Assembly: GCA_022393335.1 (NCBI GenBank)
Contig: JAJEKB010021529.1
Span: 1 to 64,000, forward strand
From: Macrotrachela quadricornifera
Taxonomy: Eukaryota > Rotifera > Eurotatoria > Philodinida > Philodinidae
Length of the DNA: 64,000 nt
Reading direction: 5' to 3'
Part shown: in pieces, positions 25,227 to 37,879 of the stretch
Layout: every line of letters begins with the position of its first letter
Position numbering within the stretch: position 1 is the first letter of the stretch
Translations under genes and position numbers: made by a program
Notes under the pieces: generated by a model
What the model was told of the DNA's origin: nothing
The model's input: the letters and a program-made list of their open reading frames with translations, nothing else
The model's database searches: none

Positions 25227-25919
25227 TGTATTTGTATTTTAGTTTATGCCTGAACAATATGGAAATAAATTGAGTATAATGAAGGTATCTTCATGTCTAC
25301 ATTCCCAAAGACAATCTTTCCAGGTTTTTATATCTTTCATTAATATACGAACACTTGTTTTAAAAGTAATTATATATTCTAATAGAGCTTAAAATTCTCT
25401 ATTATCCCATACATTTTAAAGTCATTTTGCATACATTTGTTAAGAAATAAGTTATTACGATAAAAACATCTTTAATTGACAAGTGTTGAAAAATTCGCAT
25501 ATTTTTACTAGCTTATTTTTCATACAAAATAAATTTTCACAAAAGTAATTATATATTATGATAGTTCTTCAAAGTCTCTATCAATCTATATAAAATGTGT
25601 TGGCTTGAATTTAAGTGGCAGAAAGAAACTGATGTGTTTTCAACATTATCAGTTGACATTTCTTTATTGTATTCAGATTATTTCTTAATGTATAAATAAG
25701 AAGTGACACATAAATATATGGCATGATAAAGAATTTTAAGCTTTATCAGAATATATAATCACTATGTTAAAAAGCTAATATTATAATGATAAAAAATTGA
25801 AAGAACTATTGTCTATGTTAGTAACACAATTCATTCTTTGAGAATATGGACATGAAGGTACTTTCATTATACTCAATTTATTTTCATATTATTCAACCAT
25901 AAACTAAAATACAAATATA
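25227..25919. mobile_element. Inverted-repeat (hairpin) element, about 690 bp
   Basis: The arm at 25227-25310 (starting TATTTGTATTTTAGTTTATG) is repeated in reverse complement at 25838-25919 with about 85% identity by eye, through AAATAAATTGAGTATAATGA and CTTCATGTC. Internally a module around AGTAATTATATATT occurs twice as a direct repeat. No coding frame. The exact termini and any target duplication are unclear. Confidence 0.55.
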
Positions 25920-26114
25920 TTTAACAATATGATTTTAGTCTCGAAAGTGATTCAGTTATTGACATTGATATAAATATAAATATGAGAGAAATATATTACT
26001 TATTTATAATTTTGTATTGACTTACTAAACATATTTATTTAAATAAAAGCAATTTTTTTCTATCTATATTTATTATTTTATTCATTATTATAAAACATAT
26101 TATATTCAATTTAA

Positions 26115-26677
26115 TCCTTTGGTTACGGGGTTTTTCTTATTCTCAAAAATTTTTAGTTTTTATCAAATCTTGAAAAAAATAGAATAGGTATGTACATGGC
26201 AGTATTATGTAATGACGCGTTGATTCCGATTATTCGAGATCACTTCTATGACCGACCTAAAGGTTGAAGTCTAACATAACAATCTTACTCTACTCTATCC
26301 TGTAGTTGCTTAGTTTATAACTAGGATAGAGTAAGATAATATAGTGTATGAATATTAGTGTAGCCGTTGCAGTAGCATCCTAGCAGACATCTCAAGAATG
26401 ATGCGCTTCGTTTTAGAAGTAAAGTCTGAGTTTCTGTATACATGGAGATATTTTGCTTCAAAGGAGCTCAGCTTGATTAGACAAATTGTAGTTATGCTGC
26501 TAAATATGACTTTTCTATGGGTAATCAGAACAAGTATATAAAAAAAAATCGGTTAAGATGGCACGTGAAAAGCCGTATTCGTACAGAACTCTAGTAAAGC
26601 AGAAAACTCATGTTAATCATAGAAGTATTCTAAAAAAAAAAGCAGCCCGTATATATACGGGCTCCGTAACGTAAGGG
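26115..26677. mobile_element. piggyBac-like MITE, 563 bp, TTAA-flanked
   Basis: TTAA is present at both ends (26111-26114, 26678-26681). The inverted termini are TCCTTTGGTTACGG on the left and CCGTAACGTAAGGG on the right. TTAA duplication with C-rich termini is typical of piggyBac elements. Inside is a short hairpin, CTCTATCCT with AGGATAGAG, near 26293-26330. There is no transposase. Confidence 0.65.
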
Positions 26678-26681
26678 TTAA

Positions 26682-27720
26682 GCGAAGTGAAAAGATGTTT
26701 GATGGATGAAAAATTCAAATAAAAAGAAGATTTTTTTTTTAATTGTTTAACACTACAATGTCAAGTTGGATGAAAAATGAAATAAAAATGATGAAAAATC
26801 CTGAAGGAAAAAATTAACATTCTATTTTCTAAGGGCTTAACATCATTATATAACGTGAGATGAAAAATCAATTTAAAGTTTGAGAGATCGAAAAAAGTAA
26901 TCATCTTGTAATGCGTTCGGTGTTGAGGAATTGGATAACATTTAAAGTAGTGTTGTGGAGCCATTTGAGGTTAAGAAGTTTTAAAAGTTGGTCGGTTTAG
27001 CGTGTTTGCGGATTTAAGATTTAAAATCAATTTAGAATCAGAAAATAATTGTTTAAATTGTGAGCCTTTGTCTGGATCCGACCGAAATTTATAGTTTTTT
27101 TTCTGCATTTATCGGAAATTGTTGTAACTTGTGGGGATTTTTATTGGAATTTAAGGGATATGGTTTCACTTTCTTACCATTTCTTGGTGGAACCGGAGGA
27201 AAATTATAGGAAGATACAGGAGTATTGTTTGCATTTTGAACGCATGATTTTTCTTATGTTTTCTGTTGATATTCATTGTGTTCCTTCTAGAAAGTGTTAT
27301 GTAGCCCGTTTTCGATAATTTTCCATGATGATTCCAGCGAACGGATTTTCCAGAATTGTTTGGATATGGTATGATGACTTTCTTCCAGAAATACTGTTTC
27401 CTTTTCTATAGATTTTCCGGTGAGTTCTGGGGAAAAGTGAGCGAGAACTGGTTCCGCTCGGTTTCTTCGGAATTCAGAAGGCGGAAAGTTCGTCCTGGGT
27501 ATAATACGAAAGATATTGTTGATTTCTGGACAATTGAAATTTACTTTATTATTCATACTAACTTCAATAAAAAGTGTAACTATAGCACGACATAGATATG
27601 TTGATTCAATTATAATGCAAAATGACTGATTTATTGAATATTTATAAATCGTTTAATTGATAAACATTCGTATTACACGCATGTGTATAAATCATAGAAT
27701 ACGGACGTCATTATGAAAGC
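26682..27720. other. Non-coding stretch between two TTAA-type elements
   Basis: No gene is supported. Overlapping open frames on both strands at 27287-27595 share a base composition rich in TTCC/GGAA words. They match nothing I recognise and are probably incidental. Confidence 0.35.
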
Positions 27721-27726
27721 AATTAA

Positions 27727-29001
27727 CCCTTAAAAACCGACGGGAGTTTTTTTGGTCGTGAGGAGAAACTAACCACTCACATGAAGCTTCTGTGTCCCCA
27801 ATATGACTATATTACAGAGAGAGAAAAAAAAAAATTTTGTTATCGTAGACATATAGAATGTCCCTTGGAAGGGACATTCGGTCTTAGCGACATGAATCTT
27901 CTCATTACTCTTAGTTTATTCAAAACAAAAAACTTTTCATGTAAATAGTTTTATTTATTTTCTCTTAATTTCCACGGTTTATATATTTTATCTTTTGCAA
28001 ACAACTCACACTGTCACATAACAATCGTAATGCTATATATAGGATGATGATCAGAGCTAAAATCTCTATAAATGGAAAATTCCATGAATGATGAACACCG
28101 AAAGGGAAATTACCTCAATAAGATGAAAGATAAAGAAGAGAAAAATCTAAGACAACCAGGTACAAGAGAAAAAGAGAAAATTCCATCATATATATACGTA
28201 TGACAGGAAAGAAAACCTTATCATATATGCATATGTGTGATGAAAGAAAAGAATCGACGATGCAGAGCTAACGTCTTCAACCTAAAAGGAATAATTCCAT
28301 CAATCATAGAAAAAATTCTTATGATTGCATCAAAAATAGATGCAGATCATAATAAATTATGCATACTCTATATCAGTGTTTTATCCAGTGATGAGGGGGT
28401 GGGGCGGGACATTTGACCCTTCGGAGATCACATTTGCTCCCACCCGGAAATTTAGAAAATTTGCCGTTTTTTGTGCCTTGCACTATTTGTTTGCCCTCTC
28501 GGTTTTAGGATTTGGCCCCTCGACAACTATTCTTGCGCTACGGAAAGAGAAAACCTGAGTAAAACACTGCTCTATATCCATAAACACCTCACGAGTTTTT
28601 TCATAGAACGATAAAATATTTCATGCCGCTATGACCGAATGTCCCTTCCAGGGGACATTTCCTTTTTGATGTCGTAACGTACCGTTAGATCGATTAAAAC
28701 TTTGCGGGATGGTTTCATCCGTTAGTCTGATACTACATGTAATGATATCACTTAAAAAAACAACTTTTCGTGTTGTTGTAAGGGAGAATCACAATGAAAC
28801 AGTGGCATTAAAAAGGCATCTATGTTTCACAAACCCTAGGTTTACGGAAGTGTCACGTAAGCTTGATTTTTTTTCTTTCTCTGTGGTCTATAAGACCTTC
28901 TTATGCCGAGAAAACATTAGACTTTCTAAATAATGTTTCATTACGTATTCTATCCTAATTATTTCAATGTCCCTTGGAAGGGACATCTCGGCTTTTAAGG
29001 G
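27727..29001. mobile_element. piggyBac-like non-autonomous element, 1275 bp, TTAA-flanked
   Basis: TTAA sits at 27723-27726 and 29002-29005. The termini are CCCTTAAAAACCGA on the left and TCGGCTTTTAAGGG on the right, inverted repeats with one mismatch. The palindrome-like word TGTCCCTTGGAAGGGACA occurs near 27862 and 28969, with a variant TGTCCCTTCCAGGGGACA near 28641. A hAT-type element is nested at 28374-28569. No transposase reading frame remains; the open frame at 28709-28933 is unrecognised. Confidence 0.75.
28374..28569. mobile_element. Nested hAT-type MITE, 196 bp, 8-bp target duplication
   Basis: The ends are inverted: CAGTGTTTTATCCAG on the left, CTGAGTAAAACACTG on the right. A perfect 8-base direct duplication, CTCTATAT, flanks it at 28366-28373 and 28570-28577. 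CAGTG-type ends and an 8-bp duplication are the hAT signature. The interior is more GC-rich than its host element and carries no transposase. It landed after the surrounding TTAA-type element. Confidence 0.88.
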
Positions 29002-29009
29002 TTAAGCAT

Positions 29010-29800
29010 GTGAGAAACATACGGGCTATTTTCATTGTTTTTTTTATTCATATATGACATATATGAATAAAAATGAATGACGAACATGACCGAAAAAGTC
29101 AGCCGCTTTGTCAATAAATGGATATCATATATAAGAGACTGAAATTTATCATTTATTTCAATAAATGAAGTAAGTCTCTCAATAATAAGTTAGTTAGAGA
29201 TAGATAGGGTCCTTAAAGAATTTTTTCGTTTTTCTTCAACTGAGTAATTTTCTTTTACTTCCAACTTATTATTGGTTATCAATTAAATGACTCTTTCTGT
29301 TCCAAATGTAACAGTCATTTAACTGATAATCAATAATAAATTGAATATGAAAAAAAATTATTCAATTGAATGAAAAACATCCAAAATTTAAGCATTTACA
29401 TATTTTTTTTTCTCGGAAATAATTATACTACTGTTACATTGGAACAGAAAGAGTAGTATATTTATTTCCACTCCAAATTTTCCCCAAGGATGTGAAGGTG
29501 ACTGCTACCCATTTGTTCCAACTACTTTTCTTTTAGCGTTGAATTAATGTATGTTTTCTACATTAATTCAACCCACAGAGATCCTCATGTGTGGGACAAA
29601 GACACCGGAAAGACCTCTATGTACGTACATTGTCTTGCTGTTGTCGGCCTTTGCGCCTCCCACATCCAGGGTCTCTCTGGCCGCGTGCGCGCACGTGAAT
29701 ATAAATATATATCAATCCATTTATTTCTTATCAATTAAAATTACACAGCAATCAAAATATAATAATCAATAGCTGAAAATAAACTAAATTTATCAGTTCA
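29010..29800. repeat. Inverted-repeat-rich stretch downstream of the NHL gene
   Basis: TTATTATTGGTTATCAATTA near 29268 pairs with its complement ending near 29340. CTCTTTCTGTTCC at 29291 recurs inverted near 29441-29453. A perfect 14-bp hairpin, GTTGAATTAATGTA with TACATTAATTCAAC, lies at 29538-29572 around a 7-base loop. A GC-rich patch of about 110 bases at 29573-29700 contains CCGCGTGCGCGCACGTG. No gene is supported, although two plus-strand frames cross the patch. Confidence 0.45.
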
Positions 29801-29811
29801 TCCCATTAATT

Positions 29812-32800
29812 TCATGGTAATTCAATATTAAATCGTTGTACTCGATCGTTCCCGCGATCAACAGCATAGAGATTACCTTGTCGATCAAATGACAATCCCA
29901 TGGGATAATTGACTCGATTTGCTTGTGCTTCTTGACCATTTCCATCAATAATAACATTTCCTTGTTGTGCACCTTTTGGCCAACGTACAATTCGGTGATT
30001 TTGTTCATCAGCTACATAAACAGTACCCAATTGATCAACTACAACTCCGTAAGGATAAGACAATTGTGTCAAACTATTTCCTTCTCCTTGTCCACCAGCA
30101 ACAACAATACATTCTTTTGCACCTTTTGTCCATTTCGTCACACGGTGTTTATCCTTATCAGACACATACACTGAATGTTCTCGATCGACGAATATGTATC
30201 GGGGATAATTGAGCTGATCAAGACAATTTCCTTGTCCATTTCCACCTGCTACTACTATTCCTTGTGATTCACCCATTCTATATCTTCTTACTTCATGTTT
30301 GGCTTCATCGGAAACATAGAGAAATCCATTGTCATCCATTGTCAAACCAAAACAAGAGATATTTGAAATAATTATTTCTTCACTTGTTCCATTTTGACGA
30401 GGCCATCTAACTACTCTTCTATTCCCCCGATCACAAATAATAAGACTATCTCTCTCTTTATCCACAATCACATCTGTTGGGTAATTCAATTGATGAGTAC
30501 CATTTCCTTCTCCATGTTCACCTCCCACTATTTGTCCATTTGTTTCACCCGATTTCCATGCCACAATACGGTGATTATAACAATCAACAACATAAATTGT
30601 TTGTTCATCATCCACATATAAACCTTGAGGGTCATAGAGCCTTGGATTTTGTCCTCCTACTGTTTGACCATTCTCGTTCCATTTGGCATTTGCAGGAATA
30701 TCTATCAAACTGGCACGAAGTGGTACTAAAAGAAAGAGAAAACATGATTATCATCAAAAGAAATCTTTCATTTTCTTTGAGTTGTGGCAAAAGAAAAACT
30801 TCTATAATATTGTTTTTTACTCCGTTTAATGTGATAGAGAAGAATAGAGAGAATTCTCAGTTGTTGTAAAGAAAAGTTCTATTATAATATATTTTACTGA
30901 TGTCTATATCAATAATTTCTCAAATATAAAGAAAATATACATTGGAGAGAAAGTTTTTCTTGAGAGAAGTAGTTTAAAATCCTCGAAAGACATATATATA
31001 TATATAGAATATTGTTCAACATCATGTATTAAAATAGTGATAGAAATAGTTCAGAGATTTCTTGTTCTCTAGTAGTCTTTTTTCATATCGATTATTGCAT
31101 TGAAATCGAAATAAAAAATATTTATATCTCACCCACAAGATAGTATATTTCTTGAAGTTTTATATAATTTCCAACAGTGTTCTATCGAGCGGATAGAGAA
31201 GTCCACTCAAAAATGTTGTCTCTCTTACTTTCATTCTCATTATTAATAATATTTATTTTGTCTGTTTTAAGTAGTAGTACAGGCCTAGCAGAGCTCCTTC
31301 TTTTTTCATAATGTCCTTCTTTTCAGCTAAAATTCTTCTTTTCCTTCTTTTTCACTTTTTATGGGTATAGACTCTTAGAAGCATCGAAAACAAGTTACTG
31401 GCATTACCTAATCGCTGACCGACACTATAATTGGAAGAACTCAGAACTCCGGTAAATGTTTAATTTACCATACATCTAACGAAAAGTCCGTAGGCTTGGA
31501 ATAAGGTACGTATATAAGACTTCAATTTACGTGGTACCCATATGTAGGGCAAGATACGCAAGATGGTGCTTCTATGAAATTCGACCACTGCTAAAAATGT
31601 CTGACATATTCAGTGACGAAACATACCCGAAGCTGAACTATATCATAGTCATAGTCTTATAGATGTCTACGCGAGTAGCCTTTCGTCACGTATCGATTAA
31701 GAGTGTCACTCAGTAGAACAAAACATATGCACAGTTTTTATTTGTATCATTGTTGATGGAAATAAGCAGAAAAGCAATTCACACTCAGTAGTACGCAATG
31801 ACAGTGCTTTTGAACGAGAACGAGGATGATACGTGTAAGTTCAATTCAAGATCAACATCGAATTTTCTGTGTAAATTAAGTTAGTCAACTAGTATCAGAC
31901 ATGGCGTTAGGTCTTCTCGCTTGAATTATAGTTTTTAATATGCTTTTCAACTTTTTCGATCTAGTTCAAGTTTTAGCGGCGACTTTTTATTTTTCTGTTC
32001 GAAAGACTCGAAAGTCATAATTAAACTCTATATCTTTCGGCAAACTTGAAAAGTATATGGAACAATGCACATCGATCAACAAATTAGAAACTTTTCTAGT
32101 TAACCTAACTCGATGGTGGACGTAAAAATCACACAACTCACACAGAAGCCCAATTTGGAAAGAGAACTCGAAAAAGTGCATCTGGATCGATGAAGTTGTG
32201 AGGCATTTTAAAGCAGCTAGGATATATAAGAAATATCAGATAATAGAAAATATCTTTTTAGAAGTAGAAAGATAGTATCGAGTTAAATTCAGCTTTGAGC
32301 ACTAAAAGGTAAGTGATCTAATATCGAATTTTTTTTAAAATAGCCTCCACTGTTTTTTAAATAACTCATGCTAGGAACAAGCTAGAGATCTGCAGTTTTC
32401 ACCGGTTGAAAGAGGAGGCCAGGAGACGTCTTTTTCTCTAATTTTGTATCAGGCGAAATTATTTTAAAATCAGCCATTTCTGCAAAACATCGACAGAATC
32501 TATAAAAATGATCCATCATTCAGATGGAATTTTTCCAGAAACTAAGAGAAATTACTGAAAAACTACAGAGAATCCACATTTTTCGTGCGATTAAATAGAT
32601 GATTTTATTTGTTCAACCTTAGAATGTGGTAACATAATTATTCAAATTATATCTTGAACTATAGATTCGAACTTCTCTATCAAGATCACATGTAAAAAGT
32701 AAACTTTCAACTGAATGATAGATCATTTTCATAGATTTTTTCGATGTTTTGCAGAAATGGGTGATTTTAAAATAATTTCGACTGATACAATAATAGAGAA

Positions 32801-35800
32801 AAAGACGTCCCTTGCCCTCCTCTTTCAATCGGTGAAAACCGCAGGTCTCCAGCTTGTTCCTAGCATGAGTTATTCAAAAAACAGCGGAGACTATTTTTAA
32901 AAAAATCCGATATTAGTAAACTTAACTTTAAATCATCTTCAAGTTGTCATATCGAGGTAGCGATGGTATTTAGACTAACTTTTCGTTCCGCTCCCGCTAT
33001 GTGTGAAAGTAGTAGATACGTGTAGAAATGGTCACTATGCATTGTGTTGCCTATCTTAGAACTATAGAACCAGGATACTACTGCACATATTTGACATCTC
33101 CTTAATGAATAGATTCCATCATACACAAATTTTGATAATCTTTACACAGCATGGCAACATATATGGATGAAAAGTTGAACCAATTCAATCTAAGAATTTT
33201 TATACCTGAGCTTGGGCTCAGTTAGCACAAAATTTTAAGAGCCTAATAGGATTCAGACTCGTTTGGATTCAGATACGCATAGGACTCGACAGGCTCTAGT
33301 GAGGGATATGCGTGACCTGTAAAACTACCGACAGAGTCATTGAGACATGCGGACGACAACAACATGCACGGACATTGCGTGACTGAGGAAACAACTGTTT
33401 ATCTTTGAAACTCGTTCTCTATTCGCATTCAATAAAAAACTGAGAGAACGGTCTCATAATGTGGCAAAATAATGATTCCAAAATTACTTTACTCGACTGA
33501 GCTCATTCCTATTGTTTCTTATTGAACGTCGTATTCAATTTATTCGTTACAACGCTGTACTGCAGAAAAATTCCTGCTTTTCCTCTCTTTTCTTCTTCTG
33601 TTCGAATTTCCTTCTTTTTTTTAAAATTCTTTCGTAAAATCCTTCTTTATCATACCCTCTGCTGCGATCCCTGAGAGTGCATAAACGTTTTAAATATATA
33701 CGAGAATGCAGTCATTTAGATATATATACACATAGTTGATTTTAGAAATATCTGGCTTGTGTAAAAAGAAAAGAAATGTTAACGAAAGAGTAGAAGTTTT
33801 GTTTTATCTTAAAATCATTCAATATATTATGCTAAGCCGTATTCACACTTTCTGAATAGACAGTAGTTAAATAGTTAGATATAGATAGAAACGTGATTCA
33901 GCAGTGAGACAAACTTTATTAGAAATTTTGATCGATAAATCAATATTACTGAAATATGTCATATATTGGCCAATGTTGCCACCTTTTGAAGTTCAAAAAG
34001 CAGAAAATCGTTTCTAAACAGCAGAAAATTTATCATTGAAAAGCAGAAAGTATATTTGTGATATACACCTATTTTCGAAATTTGTTCCAATGTACTAATC
34101 AAGAATTGTCACACGACGATGTGATCTTTGTTACGTTGAATCAAGAAATACTACTAAATAACAAGTAGATAGAATTATTGAACAGATATTCTTCTGATAA
34201 TATATTTTCATTTGATCTAATAGCTTTTCACAAACCCCGATTACTTAATAAATATTTATTTATTTCAATGCATGATAAAAAAAATTTGAACTAACTCTTG
34301 ATTAAATGATAGCATTTAACTGTTAGTTTTTTATTTGTGAGTATTCATGTGATTATTACTATCAGCTTTTTTTCAGACATGTATGAAAAACTCTTGATTA
34401 TCAGCAATATATATTGTTTGAAACTGATCAAATTTATATTCTTTTAGAAATGACTGATGTTCGATGATTTTTAGCCGTTCTCTGTTGAGTTCAACTTTCT
34501 TTGATTTCTTTTTTCCGATTTAATTCCTGATGATATTAGTATTGGTTCAAGAACTACTAATACTTGAGTATTAGCTTCTTCGCAGTAGTCGAACTCTCAT
34601 TATTATCTACATCTAAGTGTTTTCTACCTCTGTATTATTAGTAATTATATTAATTACTTATACTCATCAAATGAACAAACAAAAAAATGTGTACGCTGAT
34701 TTCTATGAATTAGATGCGTAATATAAAATACGACAGAAAGAAAATCAGATAAAAAAATGGATTAAAAAGCAATAATACACAGTAGTAGTTGCTTTTAGTC
34801 GCTAGATAATAAAAATTTTTTGAGCAAAATTGAGATTTAGGATAGAACAATAACATTAGTAACTATTGATAGGGTCTTTTCGATAATAAATATGAGAAAA
34901 AGATATTTGAGGTGAAACAAAGAGTTGCTAAATATATAAATAGGAGAATATTAGAAAAAATCAGAATTTTTCTGCTAAAAGCAGTAGAGGTGACAGCTCT
35001 GATATTGACAGATAATGACGTATTTTTCACTTTTAAATGCACTCCCTAAAAAATCCCTAGAGATTCTCCGGAAACTTAATCTGAAATCTCTTGGACTTTA
35101 ACAAGGGAGATTGAACTAGAGTTGTCTTTCTCATCCTTACTTTGAAAGGTGTCTTTCATATGTTTCTTGTATTACTATTGATTCTGATGCGTTTAAATGG
35201 ACTTAGTATCTACATTATTTGAAACAATTTTACTAGGGCTAATCAAAAGTTTGTAGAACAGTGTTTAAATTTTTATAAAATACTTCATATCAAAACATTT
35301 ATTGCATGAATATATATATAGTAAAACATTTCATCTATAATTCCAACAGTCTTTTAGATAAAGTCTATAATACAGTAAATATCTTTCATTCAGAGTTTGA
35401 GTATATTTTCAAGTTTCGCATGTTTTCTATTCTCTCTTCTATAATATTTTGTGATATCATGTATACTTAAATATTAGATGTAATCGTATATATAGAGTAC
35501 GAAAACATTTATTGAATTAGTTCATTCAATTTACTTAGCTGTTTTATGTGAATCAATCAGCATTTTTGAACATGTTTTTATTCAATATCAAACTCATCCT
35601 GAACTTATGACAAAATCTTATTTGAAATTTTTCAAACATTATACAAAATGACTGATACATTTAATCAATATTCTATGAAAATTTGGTCTATTCTACAAAT
35701 ATGTAGAAAAACAATTGATAAAGAATTTACAACAACATTAAGACCTGATGCTCCAGCATATTCAGCTATAACAAAATAAATAAGACATTTGCGTGAAAAG

Positions 35801-37873
35801 GAGACATCCAGGTCGAACTCATCCTATCAGATCTTGTTGAATTCGATGAAACTAATGATATTATAACATCTAATTTAGCTAATTCTAATTCACGATATTA
35901 ATGTGAAATGTGAGTTATAAAAAATTGCTTTATTACTTTTGTATATTGCTCATTTAGGTTTTCTGTTCAACGTTTCTAGTCGAAACAGTGAGTTCAAATA
36001 AATGAATTCTTTTTCTTTATGTCGATTGATTTGTATTGAAATTAACAGAAAGTATTTTGTTTACTTCGGTAGTACTCTTTCTCTATTTTAGATCAATGTA
36101 TATATCACAGTTAAATAGTATGTATATTATTTAATATGTAGTCTGCTTTATGATTTCTCTGAAAAACGTTGATAAAAAAAGGAGAACCTTTCCTGAGAGA
36201 AATGAAAAGTACCGCTAAATCTCAAAATGAATCATACTTCAATTGCGATATGTTCTTTTTTTACGTCTAAATTTGAACGTACAAAATTAAAATGTGCAAG
36301 ATTTGGACGTACAGATATAGAAATGCCCGAGTGGAAGTTAGGAAAGAATGTACTATTATGTTACGTAGGTATATATAGTGATGACAGAACCAATATTGTG
36401 CTGCTGTGTTATGTATAAGAGGCTTCATGCTGATGCTATGATTTTCGTATTTCGATTTAGCTGCACATCTGTGCATCTTATAAGTGTTTTTCTTTTTTCG
36501 TATTGTTTCTCAGAGAAACGATAAACCGGATACACTCCATTCGATAGGTTAGGTCTTGAAGGTTCTATAGAACTCACTGAACTTCTATAGCATCTGAAAC
36601 CAAATGCTTTTTTAAACTCAGATTGAATTTAAATGAAGCATTATATATTAAAAAGTAGAATATAGAGTGGCATTAAGGGAAGAGAAAGACTAGATTTTGT
36701 TATATAGATACTAATTAAATAAAGTAAACTTTTTTTATAATAAAAATTGAATCACTTATGATGAGATCATGTTTCTGTTAATGTAATATTTAGCTAGATG
36801 CAGAGTAATATTGCATACAATGCATCTACGTATACCTGATTGAAAATTAGCATTTAACAAGGTTAAGAAGCATTAATCTAAAGCTTACCCCACTGTTGAG
36901 AAGTGGTTGTAGTTGTACTTGTAGCTGGAGTTGTCGTTATAGTTGTAGTTGTAGTATCCATCACTATTTATTGAGATAAAACATTTATGTATACAAAGCA
37001 AATAGTTTCCGATCTGATATAGAACTTGGTGAATCGAAGTTTAAGTGAAGTGTAAACAGAGTTTTAAAATAGAACGATATCATCAAATAGTGTGAAAAGC
37101 GATTTTTTTTTCTTTTAAAAACAGTTTTATGATGAAACAGCTCGATGAAAATTTAAAAGTTTAAGTAGAGTGTTCGAAGAAAAAGTTCACTGTGCCTTTA
37201 TGTATTGTTTGATAGAACTGCGACAGACTCTGTATTTAAAAGTAATAGATATCTTTTCTGATGCGGGATGAAATCTTTTCTCTAATTTTGTCTGCGTCAC
37301 GTTTTATATGCTTTTTTTCCAAGGGTTGGTGATTTCTCTTCACCATCCACTTATCAGAATTAATTCAGTATGTGATTGATGTATGAATGGTGACGGAATT
37401 CGTTTAACAAGATTTGAATTTCAATTGAATCTGTATATTACTATTTGTTCTCTTACTTGTCATCGATGGACAGATTTGTTGGTCAATCATCGATACCGGA
37501 TAACAAACTGGTTGTGGACTACATCGAAGGTGACGAACACAAATATGATCAGGTTCATAACAAAGATTGTGTGAGTGTTCGCATGAAACGAGCTCAGCAC
37601 AAGACTTATACAGAAAGCCACAAATGCCAGTGTCAGCAGCACCTTCCATATGAAGACAGCCACATGCACCATTTGTCGAGCATCGATCATACTGTGCAAT
37701 TCCACGGCATATTTGAGATTGCACTCGAACTACTGACATACTAAATTAGGAGCAAGATATGTGAAATTAAACAAGATTGTTCAATGTTAGATGAATGGAA
37801 AAATAAAAATTTGTTAGAATTACCTGAAAAGAATGAATACAAAGCAACTAATTGTTTTCATGTTTGTGATCAT
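29812..37873 (-). CDS. Secreted Cys-rich, Thr-rich, NHL-propeller protein (four exons)
   Basis: Four exons join in phase: 37873-37824, 37740-37457, 36963-36889 and 30725-29812, giving 440 residues. Exon 1 encodes a signal peptide (MKTISCFVFILF; an in-frame ATG lies four codons upstream). Exon 2 is a 12-cysteine domain ending DQQICPSMT. Exon 3 is a Thr-rich linker ending TTTTTSQQW. Exon 4 encodes six NHL repeats (for example QLSYPYGVVVDQLGTVYVAD), enough for a six-bladed beta-propeller, a fold used in extracellular protein or glycan contacts. No catalytic residues are evident. Intron lengths are 83, 493 and 6163 bp. The last is very long for this genome, so exons 1-3 could belong to a different gene copy, although splice phases and domain order fit. 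The NHL exon alone is certain. I do not know the ligand. Confidence 0.72.
32318..32916. mobile_element. MITE family H2, copy 2 (about 599 bp)
   Basis: Inverted arms run from CTAATATCGAATTTTTTTT at the left to AAAAAAATCCGATATTAG at the right. They continue inward for about 220 bases with some 85% identity by eye, through AACTCATGCTAGGAACAAGC, GAGGAGGCCAGG-like and GTTTTGCAGAAATGG words. They share the GAACAAG, GGTTTTCACCG and GAAAGAG core of the copy at 15444. TA can be read at both borders. The overlapping open frames at 32619-32900 are arm artefacts. Confidence 0.7.
35505..35901 (+). pseudogene. Decayed coding fragment, family not recognised
   Basis: Three successive frames look protein-like and follow one another. 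From 35505 comes TFIELVHSIYLAVLCES through HPELMTKSYLKFFKHYTK. A shift at 35648 leads to MTDTFNQYSMKIW through DKEFTTTLRPDAPAYSAITK and a TAA. A further shift leads to KGDIQVELILSDLVEFDETN, ending at TAA 35899-35901. Long stretches of plausible amino-acid order separated by single-base shifts indicate a dead exon or gene fragment. It lies antisense inside the proposed NHL intron. I cannot name the family. Confidence 0.4.
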
Positions 37874-37879
37874 AGCTTA

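Larger units (their letters stand above)
30726..36888 (-). other. Proposed 6.2-kb intron of the NHL gene
   Basis: It starts with a strong donor, GTAAGC, at 36888 and ends with a pyrimidine-rich acceptor, TTCTCTTTCTTTTAG, at 30726. It contains a complete H2-family MITE and a decayed plus-strand coding fragment, which would explain its length. Apart from those, the stretches 30880-32300, 32930-35500 and 35910-36880 are AT-rich and show no gene. The short frames at 36227-36476 are not convincing. Confidence 0.45.

Noticed and set aside
29923..30869. Several plus-strand open frames opposite the NHL exon
   Set aside because: They are complements of the six NHL repeats and follow the repeat period; no independent coding signal.
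37445..37744. Plus-strand 99-codon open frame
   Set aside because: It is the complement of the Cys-rich exon (37457-37740), which has matching splice sites and a signal-peptide exon.
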